Origin: DASWZN01 sp036404435
Lineage (GTDB): Bacteria > Acidobacteriota > Terriglobia > Bryobacterales > Bryobacteraceae
DNA: 64,000 nt
NCBI GenBank assembly: GCA_036404435.1
Contig: DASWZN010000060.1
Location: 1 to 64,000, forward strand
Direction: 5' to 3'
The position numbers and the translations under genes are program-made. The notes beneath the pieces were generated by a model, which was not told where the DNA came from, did not search any database, and worked only from the letters and a program-made list of their open reading frames with translations. This document shows positions 15,717 to 26,000 of the stretch, piece by piece (position 1 is the stretch's first letter; every line of letters starts with the position of its first letter).

Positions 15717-17097
15717 AGTGGTTGTTCAGCAAGGCGCCGGAGCCGATGTACTGGGTGCGCGTCTGGGACGCCTCGAAGCTCGCCAGCACGTTGGGGGCGA
15801 GGCGGTAGAAGAAATTCGCTCCATAGGCCAGGTTCTTCCCGATGGCGCCCATCGGGAGCTGGGAATTGCGGTCGTCCTGCTGGCCGGAGAAGAAGTTGAA
15901 CCAGAGCCGCGAACTGGGGCGAAGCGTGAGCTGGCCCCATCCTCCAAGGCTGTGAACGCTGGTCACGAGTCCGGGGCCGAGGGCGACGAAGCCTTGGTTA
16001 ATGCCACCCGTCCCGAGCGGCGCGACGTTCTGTCCGCTGAAGAACGCGCCGGTGAACTCGAGCGGACGCCAGAGGCGAGCGAACCAATCGAACGAAAGCA
16101 CATCCGAGGACAGGGATTCTCCCAGCACGTGGGAGACGCTGTGGTGAATGCCGGAGGCGATCTCGATGCGGCTGTCTTCTCCGCCGCTGAACAACTCCAC
16201 GCGCGCCTCGATACCTGGACGGGTGGGCTCGATGTATTCGGATGAGGAGCCCGCGGGTGCGTAGGGACTGGCGGGACTGGCGCCGACCTCGTGAGTCCCA
16301 ACCATGCCGACTTGCGCTTTGAGACCAGTCTGGTCCGTGAAATGGAAATCCTGCTCGAAGCGCGCCTGGGGTATCCAGAGCCAGAGGTTTCCGGCTCCGG
16401 CCAAGGGAGACACCGCGACCTGGGCCAGGGATTCGGGCTCGCGCGGCGAGATGATCGGTTTGTCCACGCCCACGAGGAAGCTGCTGTCCGTCCAATCGAT
16501 ACTGACGGTGGCGGTTCGCAGCCGAACCTCCTGGCCCAGCGGCGACCCGCTGCCTCCCCAGAAATCCATGCGCAGGGAACCGTTGACCTTGCCACCACCG
16601 AGGATCTGCGGGCCGCTATAGTCGAGGCCGAGGACGGTCTGGCGGACGGTGGCGCCGCCTGAGCCGGTGTCGCCTGCGAGCGCCGTAGTCGGGTACTCAT
16701 AACCGCCGCTCCCCTTGGAATTGAAGAAGCTGTTGAACAGCACCATGCCGGTCAGGCGGATGGGGAAGCGCTGCGACGCTTCGACTTTCGAGGCAGCCAG
16801 CTCGGCGGTACGGCTCTCCTGGACTCCGAGCCGTTCCTCGGTGGACGCCTGTGTAGGTGCCGCGCCGCGCGCGGCCGCCAGCTCTTCGCGCAGGGCGTGG
16901 ACCTCGGCGGTCAGAGCCTTGTTCTGCTCCTCGAGGCGGTCCAGCCGCTCGAGGATCTTTTGCATGTCGCCTGGGGTCTGTGCCGGCGCGGGCGCACTCG
17001 ACAGAAGCCACATCGCGGCGCCGGCGCACAGGGCCCGGGCCGCGCCCGCCCGCTTGCGCCTCGCACGCCGGTTTTCACTCAGCGCTTGGGTTTCCAT
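15688..17097 (-). CDS. Outer-membrane beta-barrel porin with N-terminal coiled coil
   Basis: Starting at ATG 17097 (METQALSENRRARRKRAG) gives 469 residues with a signal peptide ending near PAPAQ. A coiled coil follows, MQKILERLDRLEEQNKALTA, as in trimeric DcaP-like porins. The remaining roughly 360 residues show alternating beta-strand patterns and end in DLALAYLF, with the terminal Phe typical of outer-membrane barrels. An earlier start at 17169 would run deep into the regulator gene without a ribosome site. The gene overlaps the regulator upstream by 23 bp. It probably lets a small solute through the outer membrane; which one is unknown. Confidence 0.75.
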   Translation of the reverse strand: METQALSENRRARRKRAGAARALCAGAAMWLLSSAPAPAQTPGDMQKILERLDRLEEQNKALTAEVHALREELAAARGAAPTQASTEERLGVQESRTAELAASKVEASQRFPIRLTGMVLFNSFFNSKGSGGYEYPTTALAGDTGSGGATVRQTVLGLDYSGPQILGGGKVNGSLRMDFWGGSGSPLGQEVRLRTATVSIDWTDSSFLVGVDKPIISPREPESLAQVAVSPLAGAGNLWLWIPQARFEQDFHFTDQTGLKAQVGMVGTHEVGASPASPYAPAGSSSEYIEPTRPGIEARVELFSGGEDSRIEIASGIHHSVSHVLGESLSSDVLSFDWFARLWRPLEFTGAFFSGQNVAPLGTGGINQGFVALGPGLVTSVHSLGGWGQLTLRPSSRLWFNFFSGQQDDRNSQLPMGAIGKNLAYGANFFYRLAPNVLASFEASQTRTQYIGSGALLNNHYDLALAYLF

Positions 17098-17512
17098 GGA
17101 TGAGACGCTCCAGTGTCTCCCGAACCGCCCGAGGTGAGAAAGGCTTCGAGAAGTACGCGTTGGCGCCAAGAAGGGCGGTGCGTCCGGGGGTGTCGGGGTC
17201 TGTATCCGCAGTGACGACGATAATGGGGGTTGCCGCGAACCGCGGGTCGGCGCGAATGAACCGGATCAGATCGAAGCCGTCCATGTGCGGCATCCGGATA
17301 TCGGTCAAAACCGCGCGAACGAAAGGGCCTTGATCGCGGAGGATGCGGACGGCCTCGAGCGCCGAGGACACGGCCGAGACGCCGATCCCCGGGATGGCGG
17401 CGCAGGTAAGTTCGAGAGCAGCGGCGCTGGCCTCGGTGTCGTCCACGATGAGGACGGTTCCCGCCCCTCCCTGGCCATTCGCGTTTTCCATTCCGAGCGC
17501 CTCGGCCATCAC
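17075..17512 (-). CDS. Single-domain response regulator (CheY-like)
   Basis: The protein of about 145 residues is a receiver domain alone: acidic pair in VLIVDDTEAS, phospho-acceptor Asp in VLTDIRMPHMDGFD, Thr in VVTADTD and Lys in YFSKPFSPRA. Translation can begin at GTG 17512 (GTGA overlap with the upstream stop) or at the ATG immediately after it. It lacks an output domain, so it may act as a phosphate sink or as an intermediate for the kinase at the end of the operon. Confidence 0.85.
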   Translation of the reverse strand: MMAEALGMENANGQGGAGTVLIVDDTEASAAALELTCAAIPGIGVSAVSSALEAVRILRDQGPFVRAVLTDIRMPHMDGFDLIRFIRADPRFAATPIIVVTADTDPDTPGRTALLGANAYFSKPFSPRAVRETLERLIHGNPSAE

Positions 17513-18312
17513 GGCAGGAATCGATAGCCCACCCCGTGCACGGTGAGAATGTGACGGGGGATATTTGGGTCCGACTCCAGCTTTTGACGGAGCTTCAGGA
17601 CGTGGGCATCGACGGTTCTAGTGTTGGACATGAAGCTATAGCCCCAGACCGAATTGAGGATCATGTCGCGGGTGAGGGGGCGGTCGGGATGGTGCAGGAA
17701 GAAGGCCAGCAGGTTGTACTCGGCGGGCGTGAGCTTAATGTCCTCGGTTCCCCGCGCCACTACGCGCCTTTCCAGGTCAATCTCGATATCGCCCATGTGC
17801 ATGACCTTGCGGCTCTCGGCGGAGGAACGGCGAAGCACGGCACGGATCCGGGCAATGAGCTCGCGGGCGCCGAAGGGCTTCACCACATAGTCGTCGGCGC
17901 CGATTTCGAGCAGCAGCACTTTGTCGATCTCGTCGCCGACGGCGCTCAAGATGATGATCGGCGTGGCCACCTCGGCCCCTCGCAGTTGCTTGCAGATTTC
18001 GACGCCCGTCATCCCCGGCAAGCGCAGATCGACCAGGAGCAGATCGGGCCGGAGCAGCAGCGCCTGCTCGAATCCGGCCCGGCCCTCCGCGGCCTGGACG
18101 GTGTGGAAACCTTCTTCTTCGAGCACAAGTGAGACGGTGTCGCGCAGGTTTTCGTCGTCGTCGATTACGAGGATGGTCTGCACGCGGGGAGAGCTTCCGG
18201 AGCGGGCCTGTGCGGTTCCGGCGCCCGCATCCGGGCGGCCGGCGTTGCCAGAGCTGGCTGAAATAACAGGATTCATACCTATATGTTGGATGCAGTTCTT
18301 CGGCGGAGGCAT
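17509..18312 (-). CDS. OmpR/PhoB-type response regulator with winged-helix output domain
   Basis: From ATG 18312 the protein has 267 residues. A low-complexity N-terminal tail precedes the receiver domain (ILVIDDDEN, LLVDLRLPGMTG, VVKPFGARE) and a trans_reg_C winged helix (LTPAEYNLLAFFLHHPDR, TRTVDAHVLKLRQKLE, ending GVGYRFLP). An internal ATG at 18276 is an alternative start; the upstream one has GTGAGA at a good distance. It is the first gene of the operon with porin, cupredoxin-like protein and kinase, so it probably controls this operon or related envelope genes. Confidence 0.88.
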   Translation of the reverse strand: MPPPKNCIQHIGMNPVISASSGNAGRPDAGAGTAQARSGSSPRVQTILVIDDDENLRDTVSLVLEEEGFHTVQAAEGRAGFEQALLLRPDLLLVDLRLPGMTGVEICKQLRGAEVATPIIILSAVGDEIDKVLLLEIGADDYVVKPFGARELIARIRAVLRRSSAESRKVMHMGDIEIDLERRVVARGTEDIKLTPAEYNLLAFFLHHPDRPLTRDMILNSVWGYSFMSNTRTVDAHVLKLRQKLESDPNIPRHILTVHGVGYRFLP

Positions 18313-18455
18313 CGTAATTCTCACGCTAGACGTTGACAGGGCGAAAGTTGTTGTCGCGACGTTAATTCTCTGTAAATTAAAGGGCTGGGACCGGCCGGGG
18401 CCTGCGCCACTGCCGCTTTCGAAGGGTCGCCAGCGGGGCTGAGGACGGAGAGTGC

Positions 18456-20018
18456 TCAGTCTTCCTGCGGCTGTGCACCGGTCTCGAGTTCCAGCCGCGT
18501 CCCGCTCGGGACCGTTCCGTTCCACTTCGTGAGAGATTCCCTGAAGACCCTCAAAATCGAGCCCCGGTTTTGCGCGATCACTTTCAGCCAGCCCCATGCT
18601 CCCTTCGGCGGGAAGTAGATGCCGCGGAAGAAGATCCGCGCGATCAGGTGGCTGATTTTGTAGGGAACCGGCTCGTCCGCGATCGAATCGAGGGCTCTGG
18701 CAGTCGCCGCAGGGCTGTACGCGTTCGCCCAGGCGGAACGCACCTCCGCCTGCACCTCGGGGATAGTCATCTTCAGCGGCGTGTGGGCCATATGAAATGG
18801 CGCGAACTCGAGCCAGTGCTTCGGCCGCGTCAGGCGCCCCTCCTTCTGGAGGCGTTCGTAAAGAGGCGTCGCTGGGAACGGCGTGATCTGCCCAAAGACG
18901 GGCAACACCGGAGGCCAGTCGCGCATCTGGCTCAGGGTGCGCTCGGCGACGCCGGGCGTGTCGTTGTCGAGGCCGAAGATGAAGGACGTGATGGCGTATA
19001 CGTTTCGCAAGGCCAGCCGTTTGAGGACTGCCGCGTATTCGCCGGGCTTGTTGAAGCTCTTGTTCACGCTGGCCAGATTCGCCGGGTCGAGCGACTCCAT
19101 GCCAATGAAGATCCACTTGCCGCCCGAATCCGCGATCAGGTCCACCAGTTCCTGATCGCGCAGCAGGTTGGCGCTGATCTGGGCGACCCAGGCGAGCTGC
19201 GCGCCTGCGGCGATGATGTCGCGCAACAGCGCCTTGGTGCGTTTGACGTTGATGGCGAAGTTGTCGTCGACGAAGAAGACCGCGATCTTCCCTCTGGTGC
19301 GCTGCGCGCGCGCCTTCAGCCGCAGCATCTCGTCCACGATGCTCTTGTTGGAGCGAAAGCGGATCGAATCGCCGAAGAAGCCGGTCACGGTACAAAAGTC
19401 GCAGCCGTACGGACAGCCACGGCCGGACTCGAGCGGGATGATGTGGAACGTCTCCCACGGCCACTGGAAGTGCCGCATGATCGCGCGGAAGAAGCCGGAG
19501 ATCCGGTTGAACTGGCCGATATCGAGTGACTCCCACGGGATCGCGGGATAGTGCTTCAGAGTCGGCTTGTGCTCCTTCCCAGAGTCGTCCACCGGAGCGT
19601 AGGTTTCCTTCAGCCGGCCGGCGGCCGCATCCGCGACGATCCGAGGCCACGTCTCATCGGCCTCGCCCAGTGCTACCGCGTCGGCATGACGCGGGCCGCC
19701 GTCCCGGCCGAGCGCTTCCTCGGGCGCCTCGGTGACATGAGGTCCGCCCATCACCACCGGGACGCCGGCGGCGCGGATCGCGTCCGCGACGCGATACGCC
19801 TTGGCCACCATGCGGGTCATCGCACCGATCCCGACGAGTCCGACCTTCTCGGCGAGCACATAACTCACCAGCTCGGCATCGCTCATGGGCCGGGTGTTGC
19901 CATCGATCAAGAGCACCTCGTGGTCCGGTGGCGTAAGCGATTGGAGAAGAAACATCCACAGGTGCGGCATGAAGTTCTTGGTCACACCGTTGTCCGGACA
20001 ATAGAGGAGGATTCTCAT
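18456..20018 (-). CDS. B12-binding radical SAM enzyme
   Basis: ATG 20018 gives 520 residues beginning MRILLYCPDNGVTKNFMPHL. The N-terminal third is a B12-binding-like Rossmann domain (GLVGIGAMTRMVAKAYRVAD, VVMGGPHVTEAPEEAL), lacking the DxHxxG motif as is usual in this class. The radical SAM core carries the 4Fe-4S motif CPYGCDFC and a TIM-barrel with FFVDDNFAIN and FIGMESLDP. The C-terminal 130 residues are helical. Such enzymes perform radical methylations or rearrangements, or C-C joining on lipids and natural products. It lies 4 bp downstream of a second enzyme of the same class. The substrate is unknown. Confidence 0.85.
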   Translation of the reverse strand: MRILLYCPDNGVTKNFMPHLWMFLLQSLTPPDHEVLLIDGNTRPMSDAELVSYVLAEKVGLVGIGAMTRMVAKAYRVADAIRAAGVPVVMGGPHVTEAPEEALGRDGGPRHADAVALGEADETWPRIVADAAAGRLKETYAPVDDSGKEHKPTLKHYPAIPWESLDIGQFNRISGFFRAIMRHFQWPWETFHIIPLESGRGCPYGCDFCTVTGFFGDSIRFRSNKSIVDEMLRLKARAQRTRGKIAVFFVDDNFAINVKRTKALLRDIIAAGAQLAWVAQISANLLRDQELVDLIADSGGKWIFIGMESLDPANLASVNKSFNKPGEYAAVLKRLALRNVYAITSFIFGLDNDTPGVAERTLSQMRDWPPVLPVFGQITPFPATPLYERLQKEGRLTRPKHWLEFAPFHMAHTPLKMTIPEVQAEVRSAWANAYSPAATARALDSIADEPVPYKISHLIARIFFRGIYFPPKGAWGWLKVIAQNRGSILRVFRESLTKWNGTVPSGTRLELETGAQPQED

Positions 20019-20022
20019 TACT

Positions 20023-21768
20023 TCACGACTTCTGCGGCAGGGGCGCCGGCATGCCACCCGCATCGAGTGACTCCATGCGCGAGGGCCCTTCCACCGGGAG
20101 CCAGTTGCGCCGCTCCAGGATCGGCTTAGGCTCGTAGGTAACGCCTCGGGCGAGGCGCTTTTCTTCGCGAATCGTGGTCCACAGCAGGACCGGGCCGAGC
20201 AGGCGGCTGGTCAGGCGCGAGACCAGCCCGAACTCGCGGCCGATCTCCTGGCGCAGCATGCGGATCTGCGCACCGACGGGCGGATTCGTGCTCTTGAGGC
20301 GATGCTCCATGGCCCACAGCATCGCGCCGTAACCGGCGCGCAGCGAGCGCACTTCCCACTGGAACCGCTCGCGGACGCGCCGGTCGGGATGGTTCTTGTA
20401 CCGCCGCCATCCTTCGAGCGTGGTGCGGCAGATGCGGTACAGGCTGGGGCCATTGCGCTCGAAGTCGCGCCGGAAAGCCCAGTCCAGCCAGCGCTTGGAG
20501 TCCTCGCGGGAAATGGCCGCGTGGCGGAAGTTGAAGCGGTCCTGGCCGTGCATGTCGGCCACGTCGATGCCTTCGATCATGCGGCCCTGGCCGAGCATCT
20601 CGGAGTAGAGCGGCGTGCCGGGAGCCGCCGTGTAGAGCATGAACTGGTGGAAGTCGGTCTGGTGCGCCACGGCGTGCTCGATCTCCTCCTCGATGTTCTC
20701 GGGCGTGTGGTGCTCGAGGCCGACGATGGTGGAGCCGAGCAGCTTGATGCCGTGCGAGTGCAACTCACGCGCCAGTGTTAGGGTATCACTTCCGTGGAGC
20801 TTCTCGTAGCCGGCGCGCGGCGACTCGAGTCCCATCCAGATCCAGGAGATGCCCAACTCCGTCAATTCCAGCATCGAGTACTTGCGGATGGCGTTGGCCG
20901 AGGCAAACACGTACAGCGCCCAAGCCTTGTTCGCGCTCTTCATGCGATCCAGGAGTTCGAGAGCCCGCTTGCGGTGCAGCAGGAAGTTCTCGTCCATGAT
21001 GAAGAACGACCGGACCTTGAGGGCCGATTCCGATTCGCACATCACACGAAACAGCTCGTCTCCGGTCTCGTAAAAGTTGAGGAACTTGCCCTTGCCGCCG
21101 AAGAAGGCGGACGTGGTGCAGAAGTTGCAGCCCATCGGGCAACCCACCGACGGAACGATCGTCGCCGCGATGGAGCTCGCGGATTGCATCTCACGAAAGC
21201 CCATGGTTCGGGTTCCAAATCCCGACACGATGTGCGGATGGCGGATCGGCACGTTCTCGTCTTCGCCCAGATAGCGGCGCATCCAGGAAATACCATCTCC
21301 GCGCACGAAGTGGTCGGCGTCGACCAGGTGTTCGATCTCAGGAAGGGCCGTGACATGGCCGCCCACGACGATTACCGACTGCGGCGCGAGGCGGCGCACC
21401 ATGCGGCACATCTCCCGCACCTTGCCGGCGTTGACGATGATCCCGGAGATGCCCACGATGTCGTACTGGCCCGCGGTGAGCTCGCGCTCGAAGTCCTCGC
21501 GTGTGGGAAAATCGAGCACCGTGCAGGGTGCGGAGATATTCTGCTGGATCATCATGATGCCCCAGGAGCGGTGGAACATGCGCAGCGAAAACGCCCCCTG
21601 CTCGCGCGTCACCTGGTTGTGGTACAGCTCCATGGGGTTGATGCGGCGGCTGCCGAACTCGTCGTCCTGCGCGTAGGGTCCGAACACGGACGTGAGCAAG
21701 GTGCGGGCTCCTGAGCCCTTGGGGTGCCGCTTGGCCTCGGGAAAAAGCACGCCGTCACCCTGCCGCAC
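20023..21768 (-). CDS. B12-binding radical SAM enzyme
   Basis: The 581-residue protein starts at GTG 21768, overlapping the upstream regulator gene by 14 bp; a later GTG at about 21753 is also possible. The B12-binding-like domain (DIVGISGIIVNAGKVREM, VIVVGGHVTALPEIEHLV) precedes the radical SAM core with CPMGCNFC, FFIMDENFLLHRKRALELLD and WIWMGLESPRAGYEKL. A long helical C-terminal region follows. It is paralogous to the next gene, and the 4-bp gap suggests that the two act on the same substrate or in successive steps. The membrane-spanning-lipid or hopanoid type of chemistry is one possibility; nothing in the window decides it. Confidence 0.85.
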   Translation of the reverse strand: MRQGDGVLFPEAKRHPKGSGARTLLTSVFGPYAQDDEFGSRRINPMELYHNQVTREQGAFSLRMFHRSWGIMMIQQNISAPCTVLDFPTREDFERELTAGQYDIVGISGIIVNAGKVREMCRMVRRLAPQSVIVVGGHVTALPEIEHLVDADHFVRGDGISWMRRYLGEDENVPIRHPHIVSGFGTRTMGFREMQSASSIAATIVPSVGCPMGCNFCTTSAFFGGKGKFLNFYETGDELFRVMCESESALKVRSFFIMDENFLLHRKRALELLDRMKSANKAWALYVFASANAIRKYSMLELTELGISWIWMGLESPRAGYEKLHGSDTLTLARELHSHGIKLLGSTIVGLEHHTPENIEEEIEHAVAHQTDFHQFMLYTAAPGTPLYSEMLGQGRMIEGIDVADMHGQDRFNFRHAAISREDSKRWLDWAFRRDFERNGPSLYRICRTTLEGWRRYKNHPDRRVRERFQWEVRSLRAGYGAMLWAMEHRLKSTNPPVGAQIRMLRQEIGREFGLVSRLTSRLLGPVLLWTTIREEKRLARGVTYEPKPILERRNWLPVEGPSRMESLDAGGMPAPLPQKS

Positions 21769-22183
21769 TTCTAAGTCGATTCCGGCACGAACTCTGCCGG
21801 AGCACCTCGTTGACCTTGCGCACCAGTGCCCGGGCGACGAAGGGCTTGGACAGGAACGCAGCGGTTGGGTGCAGTCCAGTGTCCCAAGAACCGGACATGA
21901 AGAGGGTTCTAGTCTCCGGACGCTCGTGATTCAGCCTGCGGTGAAGTTCACGGCCGTCCAGGCGCGGCATTTCGATATCGGTCAACAGCAGGTGGATCGG
22001 CCCGGAGTGCCGCGCGGCCACCTCCAACGCTTCGACACCATCGGCGGCTTGGAGCACGTGATATCCGTGCGTTTTGAGAACCTGCTGGACGTGAGCCCGA
22101 ACCTCGGGCTGATCGTCCGCAACCAAGATCGTCAACCTGCTTGGTTCGCCGTCGCCTTGCGAGGAAGGGGTGGACAAAGACAT
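21755..22183 (-). CDS. Single-domain response regulator (CheY-like)
   Basis: The 142-residue receiver domain has ILVADDQPEVR, phospho-acceptor Asp in LLTDIEMPRLDGRE, Ser in MSGSWDT and Lys in FLSKPFVARA. The receiver pattern resembles those fused to kinases of the hybrid type. It overlaps the radical SAM gene downstream by 14 bp, an odd pairing that suggests co-transcription. The 253 bp upstream (22184-22436) contain no gene that I can support. Confidence 0.82.
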   Translation of the reverse strand: MSLSTPSSQGDGEPSRLTILVADDQPEVRAHVQQVLKTHGYHVLQAADGVEALEVAARHSGPIHLLLTDIEMPRLDGRELHRRLNHERPETRTLFMSGSWDTGLHPTAAFLSKPFVARALVRKVNEVLRQSSCRNRLRSAAG

Positions 22184-22436
22184 CCGCTCTCCACGGCTCG
22201 TTCAGCCGGGCGGCCTCGCCGCCAAAGCCCTCCGGTGGGAAGGGCCACCTCAGCGCAGGCCGCCCAGATTGCAGCCCCCGCCCAGAGGGGACGTCAACTA
22301 CCCGACAGAGCGGAGCGTTTGCCCGGGAGGACATCCAGTCGGTCGCACGGCGCTCAAGAGAACTGCCTAGGGAGAATGGTAGCCCCAGGCGGCAAGCGGC
22401 GGAACTGGGCAAATGTCTAGTTTCGGTCCCGGCCCT

Positions 22437-23078
22437 TCAGGTCCCGGCAAGGCCGTGCTCCAGAGCGTATTTGGTGAGCTCGGCGGTGCTGCGGAGTCCG
22501 AGCCTCCGCATTACGTTCGACTTGTGAAATGCCACGGTTTTGCGGGAAACATGGAGGATTGCGGCAATTTCTTTGACGGCATGTCCTTCCGCCACCAGTT
22601 GCACCACCTCGCGCTGGCGCTCCGTGAGCTCGCCGGAGACCTCACCAGGCCAAAGTGGCGAACCGAGCGCATCGCCCAGGATATCTCTCCTGACCAGGGG
22701 CGTTATGTAGGTGCGCCCTTTGAGCACCTCTTGTATGGCGGAGACCAGCTCCATCGAGGCGCAGCGCTTCAGGACGTACCCCGAGGCGCCTGCGCGGAAG
22801 GCCCCGGTGACATAGGTGGCGTCCGCGTGCATGGTCACGAAGATCAGCTTGGCTGCCGGCACGGTCTGGCGTAATTTGCGGGCCGCTTCCACCCCATTCA
22901 AGAGGGGCATCGAAATATCCAGCAGGACGATGTCAGGCTTCAACTCCTCGGCAGCCTTCAATAGCGAGCGACCGTCTTCCACCGCTCCCACGACCTCGCA
23001 CTCCGGTTCCAGGATCCTTCGCAGGCCATCGATGACCAGCATGTGGTCGTCGGCGAGCAGGACGCGCGGCCGCCTCAT
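22437..23078 (-). CDS. NarL/FixJ-family response regulator (LuxR-type HTH)
   Basis: The 213-residue protein has a receiver domain (VLLADDHMLVIDGL, VLLDISMPLLNGVEAA, Lys in GYVLKRCASMEL) and a GerE/LuxR helix-turn-helix (LTERQREVVQLVAEGHAVKE then VSRKTVAFHKSNVMRRLGLR). Its start overlaps the upstream kinase stop as ATGA, and the kinase has the HisKA_3 dimerisation domain that normally partners with NarL-type regulators, so the pair is a cognate two-component system. Confidence 0.92.
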   Translation of the reverse strand: MRRPRVLLADDHMLVIDGLRRILEPECEVVGAVEDGRSLLKAAEELKPDIVLLDISMPLLNGVEAARKLRQTVPAAKLIFVTMHADATYVTGAFRAGASGYVLKRCASMELVSAIQEVLKGRTYITPLVRRDILGDALGSPLWPGEVSGELTERQREVVQLVAEGHAVKEIAAILHVSRKTVAFHKSNVMRRLGLRSTAELTKYALEHGLAGT

Positions 23079-26000
23079 TGGGCCGTCCTGCTCAGCGGGA
23101 CGCGCACGTCGATCACGGCGCCATGTCCCGGCCTCGAATGGATTGAAACGCTTCCACCCACCAGCCGCACCCGTTCCCGAATGCCGACGATGCCGAGCCC
23201 GCTTTGGTCCGCCACCAGCTCGGGGTCAAACCCCCCGCCTTTGTCGGTCACGGACAGCAGGAGGCCGCCTTTCTCGCCTCGCAGGGCCAGCGTTGCCTCC
23301 TTGGCTCCGGAATGCTTGGCTACGTTGTGCAGACATTCTTGCGCGACCCGATAGAGGCATAAAGAAACGTCGAAGGGAATGGATGCCGGCACTCGGCGAT
23401 GGGTGAACCTGAGCCGGATCGGATACAGCTTCGAAAAGTCGGGACAGTGCGACTTCAGCGCGGCGACCAGTCCGAAGTGCTCCAGGGACGAGGGATGGAG
23501 CTGGTGCGCCGCGCGGCGGAGGTCGTCCGACAGTTGTTCCACGCGCTCGCGAAGGGATCGAAGCTGGTCGCGGACGAGATCGGCGGAGCCGGGCAAATCC
23601 CGCTCCAGCAGGTTCACCTCGTTGGCCAGCATGGCCATCCTCTGGTTCATGTCGTCGTGCAGTTCCCGGGCCAGGCGTTTGCGCTCCTCTTCCTGCGTGG
23701 TGAAGAGGCTCGCCGTCAGTCTCCTGAGTTCTTCCTGGCTTTGGCGTAACGCGTCTTCGGTGAGCTTGCGCCGGGTGATGTCGAGGCCGGTACTGATGAC
23801 GCGGATGACGGAGCCGTCCGCGGCGCGGTGCGCCAGGCTCGACCATGCGATCGCGCGGCGGGATCCGTCCTTGCGGATCCAGCAGCTCTCGTGACTGGCC
23901 GCCGTTTCCACGCCGTCGCGGAGGGACGCAAACACCGCTTTTGCCTGCTCGACTTCCTCCGGCGGGAGCAGAACGAGATCCCTGAACCGCCTGCTCTTCA
24001 CTTCCTCGAACGAGTATCCCGACGTTTCCTGACAGGCGGCGTTGAAGCCGGTAATGGCGCCATCGGGGTTACGAATGACGATCAGGGCGCCGGAGAGGTC
24101 CAGAAGGGTGGCGGAGAGATCTCTTTCGGCCCGCGCTTCGTCGCGGGACAATCGCACCGTTTCGAAGCCGCGCTTCATGACGTCGATGTCCAGGAGCGCC
24201 ATGAGCACGCCGCCGGTCTTGTTCTCGGCGGTCGTATGCGGCCTCATGCGAAGCGAATACCAACGCCCATCCCGCCCCTGCACGTCTCGTTCGACCAAGC
24301 GGACCTTGTCGATCACTTCCGAGATCAGCCCGCCCAGTTCGGGAACATCGATGTTGGGCTTGATGTCGCCGATGGGCCGGCCTACGTCGGAGGGGATCAG
24401 ATTCAGCAACTTTTCCGCCGCGGGAGTGAAACGCCGGATGCGCCGGTCGGCTCCCAGGATCACAATGGGAATGTCGACCCCAACCAGCAGATTGCTCAAA
24501 TCGTCGGCGAGTTGGCCCAACTCCACGTTGCGATTCTGTAGCTCCTCGTTCAGGGTGGTCAGTTCTTCATTCGAGGATTGCAGCTCTTCCTTGGCGGTCT
24601 CCAATTCCTCGTTGGTCGCCTCCTGGCTCTCGATGATCGACTGCAACTGCTCCCGGGTGGATGCCAGCTCGTGCCTGAGCACGGCGAAGTGCTCGGCCTC
24701 CCTGGCAGGGCTTGGCCCGGCGGATCCCTTCCGCCCGGCCTCCTCGATCAAAACCAGGAAATCCGGCCATTTTGCGCGGCGCCCATCGATCGGGATCACT
24801 TCCACGTCGACTGTTTTGAAATCGCCCTCCTGGTCGAGGCGGATCCCTTCCCGGCGAACCGGGATCTTCTCCTTTTTCGCGCGGTGCAGGGCCGCACGGA
24901 GGTCCAGCACCAGTCCTTCCCGCACCAGCTTGAAGAGGTGGAGGCTGGCCGCTCCCGTCGCCGGTTGCAGGTACGGACCGGTCTTTCCCTGGAAGTGAAC
25001 GACCTGCAGGTCCGCGTCGACCACCAGTGCCGCCAGTCCACGCCGCTGCCAGACGAGACGCTCCACGGCCTTATGCAACTCAGGCGCGGCAGCGGCTTCC
25101 ACGGGCGTGAGCGCGCGTATCGGCACTGCTCCGCGATCGGTAGCGGCCAGCCCCGACGGCACTGCTGCCGGCACCGGGTTCGGTGAATAGACCTTACGCT
25201 TGCGCTCTACGAGGGTGAACAGGCGGGCCGACGGGCCTACGGCTTCCGACTCTCCCAGCACGAGAAAGCCGTTCGGGCGGAGAGCGTAATGAAAAATCGA
25301 TAGGACTCTCTTCTGCAACTCCGGACCCATGTAGATCAGGACGTTGCGGCAACTGATCAGATCCAGCCGGGAGAAAGGAGGATCCTTGCCCAGGTCGTGC
25401 CGGGCGAACACGCAACGATCGCGGACCGATTTGTTGATCTGATAATTCGCTCCCACTTTCGCGAAGAAGCGCGCCAGGCGCTTCGGGGAAACACCCGCGA
25501 CAGCGGCTGCTGGATAGGCGCCCAGCCTGGCTCGGTCGAGGGCGGCCGCGCTGACGTCTGTGGCGAAAATCTGACAGAGGGTATCGTCCGCCCGCTTGTC
25601 CAGGAATTCCAGAAGTGCGATTGCGATCGAGTAAACCTCTTCCCCCGTGGAGCACCCGGGCACCCATATTCGAATCGGCTCGCCTCCCGATCGCGCCGCC
25701 AGCAGCTTCGGGAAGACGGTGTGACGCAGCGTGGCGAACGCTTCCGGTTCCCGGAAGAAGCTCGTCACGTGAATGAGGATTTCCTGGCAGAGTGCCTGCG
25801 CCTCGGCGGGGTTCTGTTCGAGGTGCGACGCATACCGTTCCAGACTCTCCATCTTCTGGAAGATCATCCGGCGAGCGACCCTCCGCCGGATCGTGCCAGG
25901 TTTGTAGAGACTGAAGTCGATGCCGGCGGCGGTCTGCAGCGCGTGGAGGATCCTGGCGACATTCTCCGCATTTTCGACCGGCTCAGGCTCGACGGCCACG

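Noticed and set aside
18313..19650. Extension of the OmpR-type regulator frame to 19650
   Set aside because: It overlaps the radical SAM gene in another frame and lacks any domain; the receiver domain begins only after 18276.
22184..22436. Open frames in the 253-bp gap between two regulator genes
   Set aside because: They have no ribosome site, start or domain and look random.
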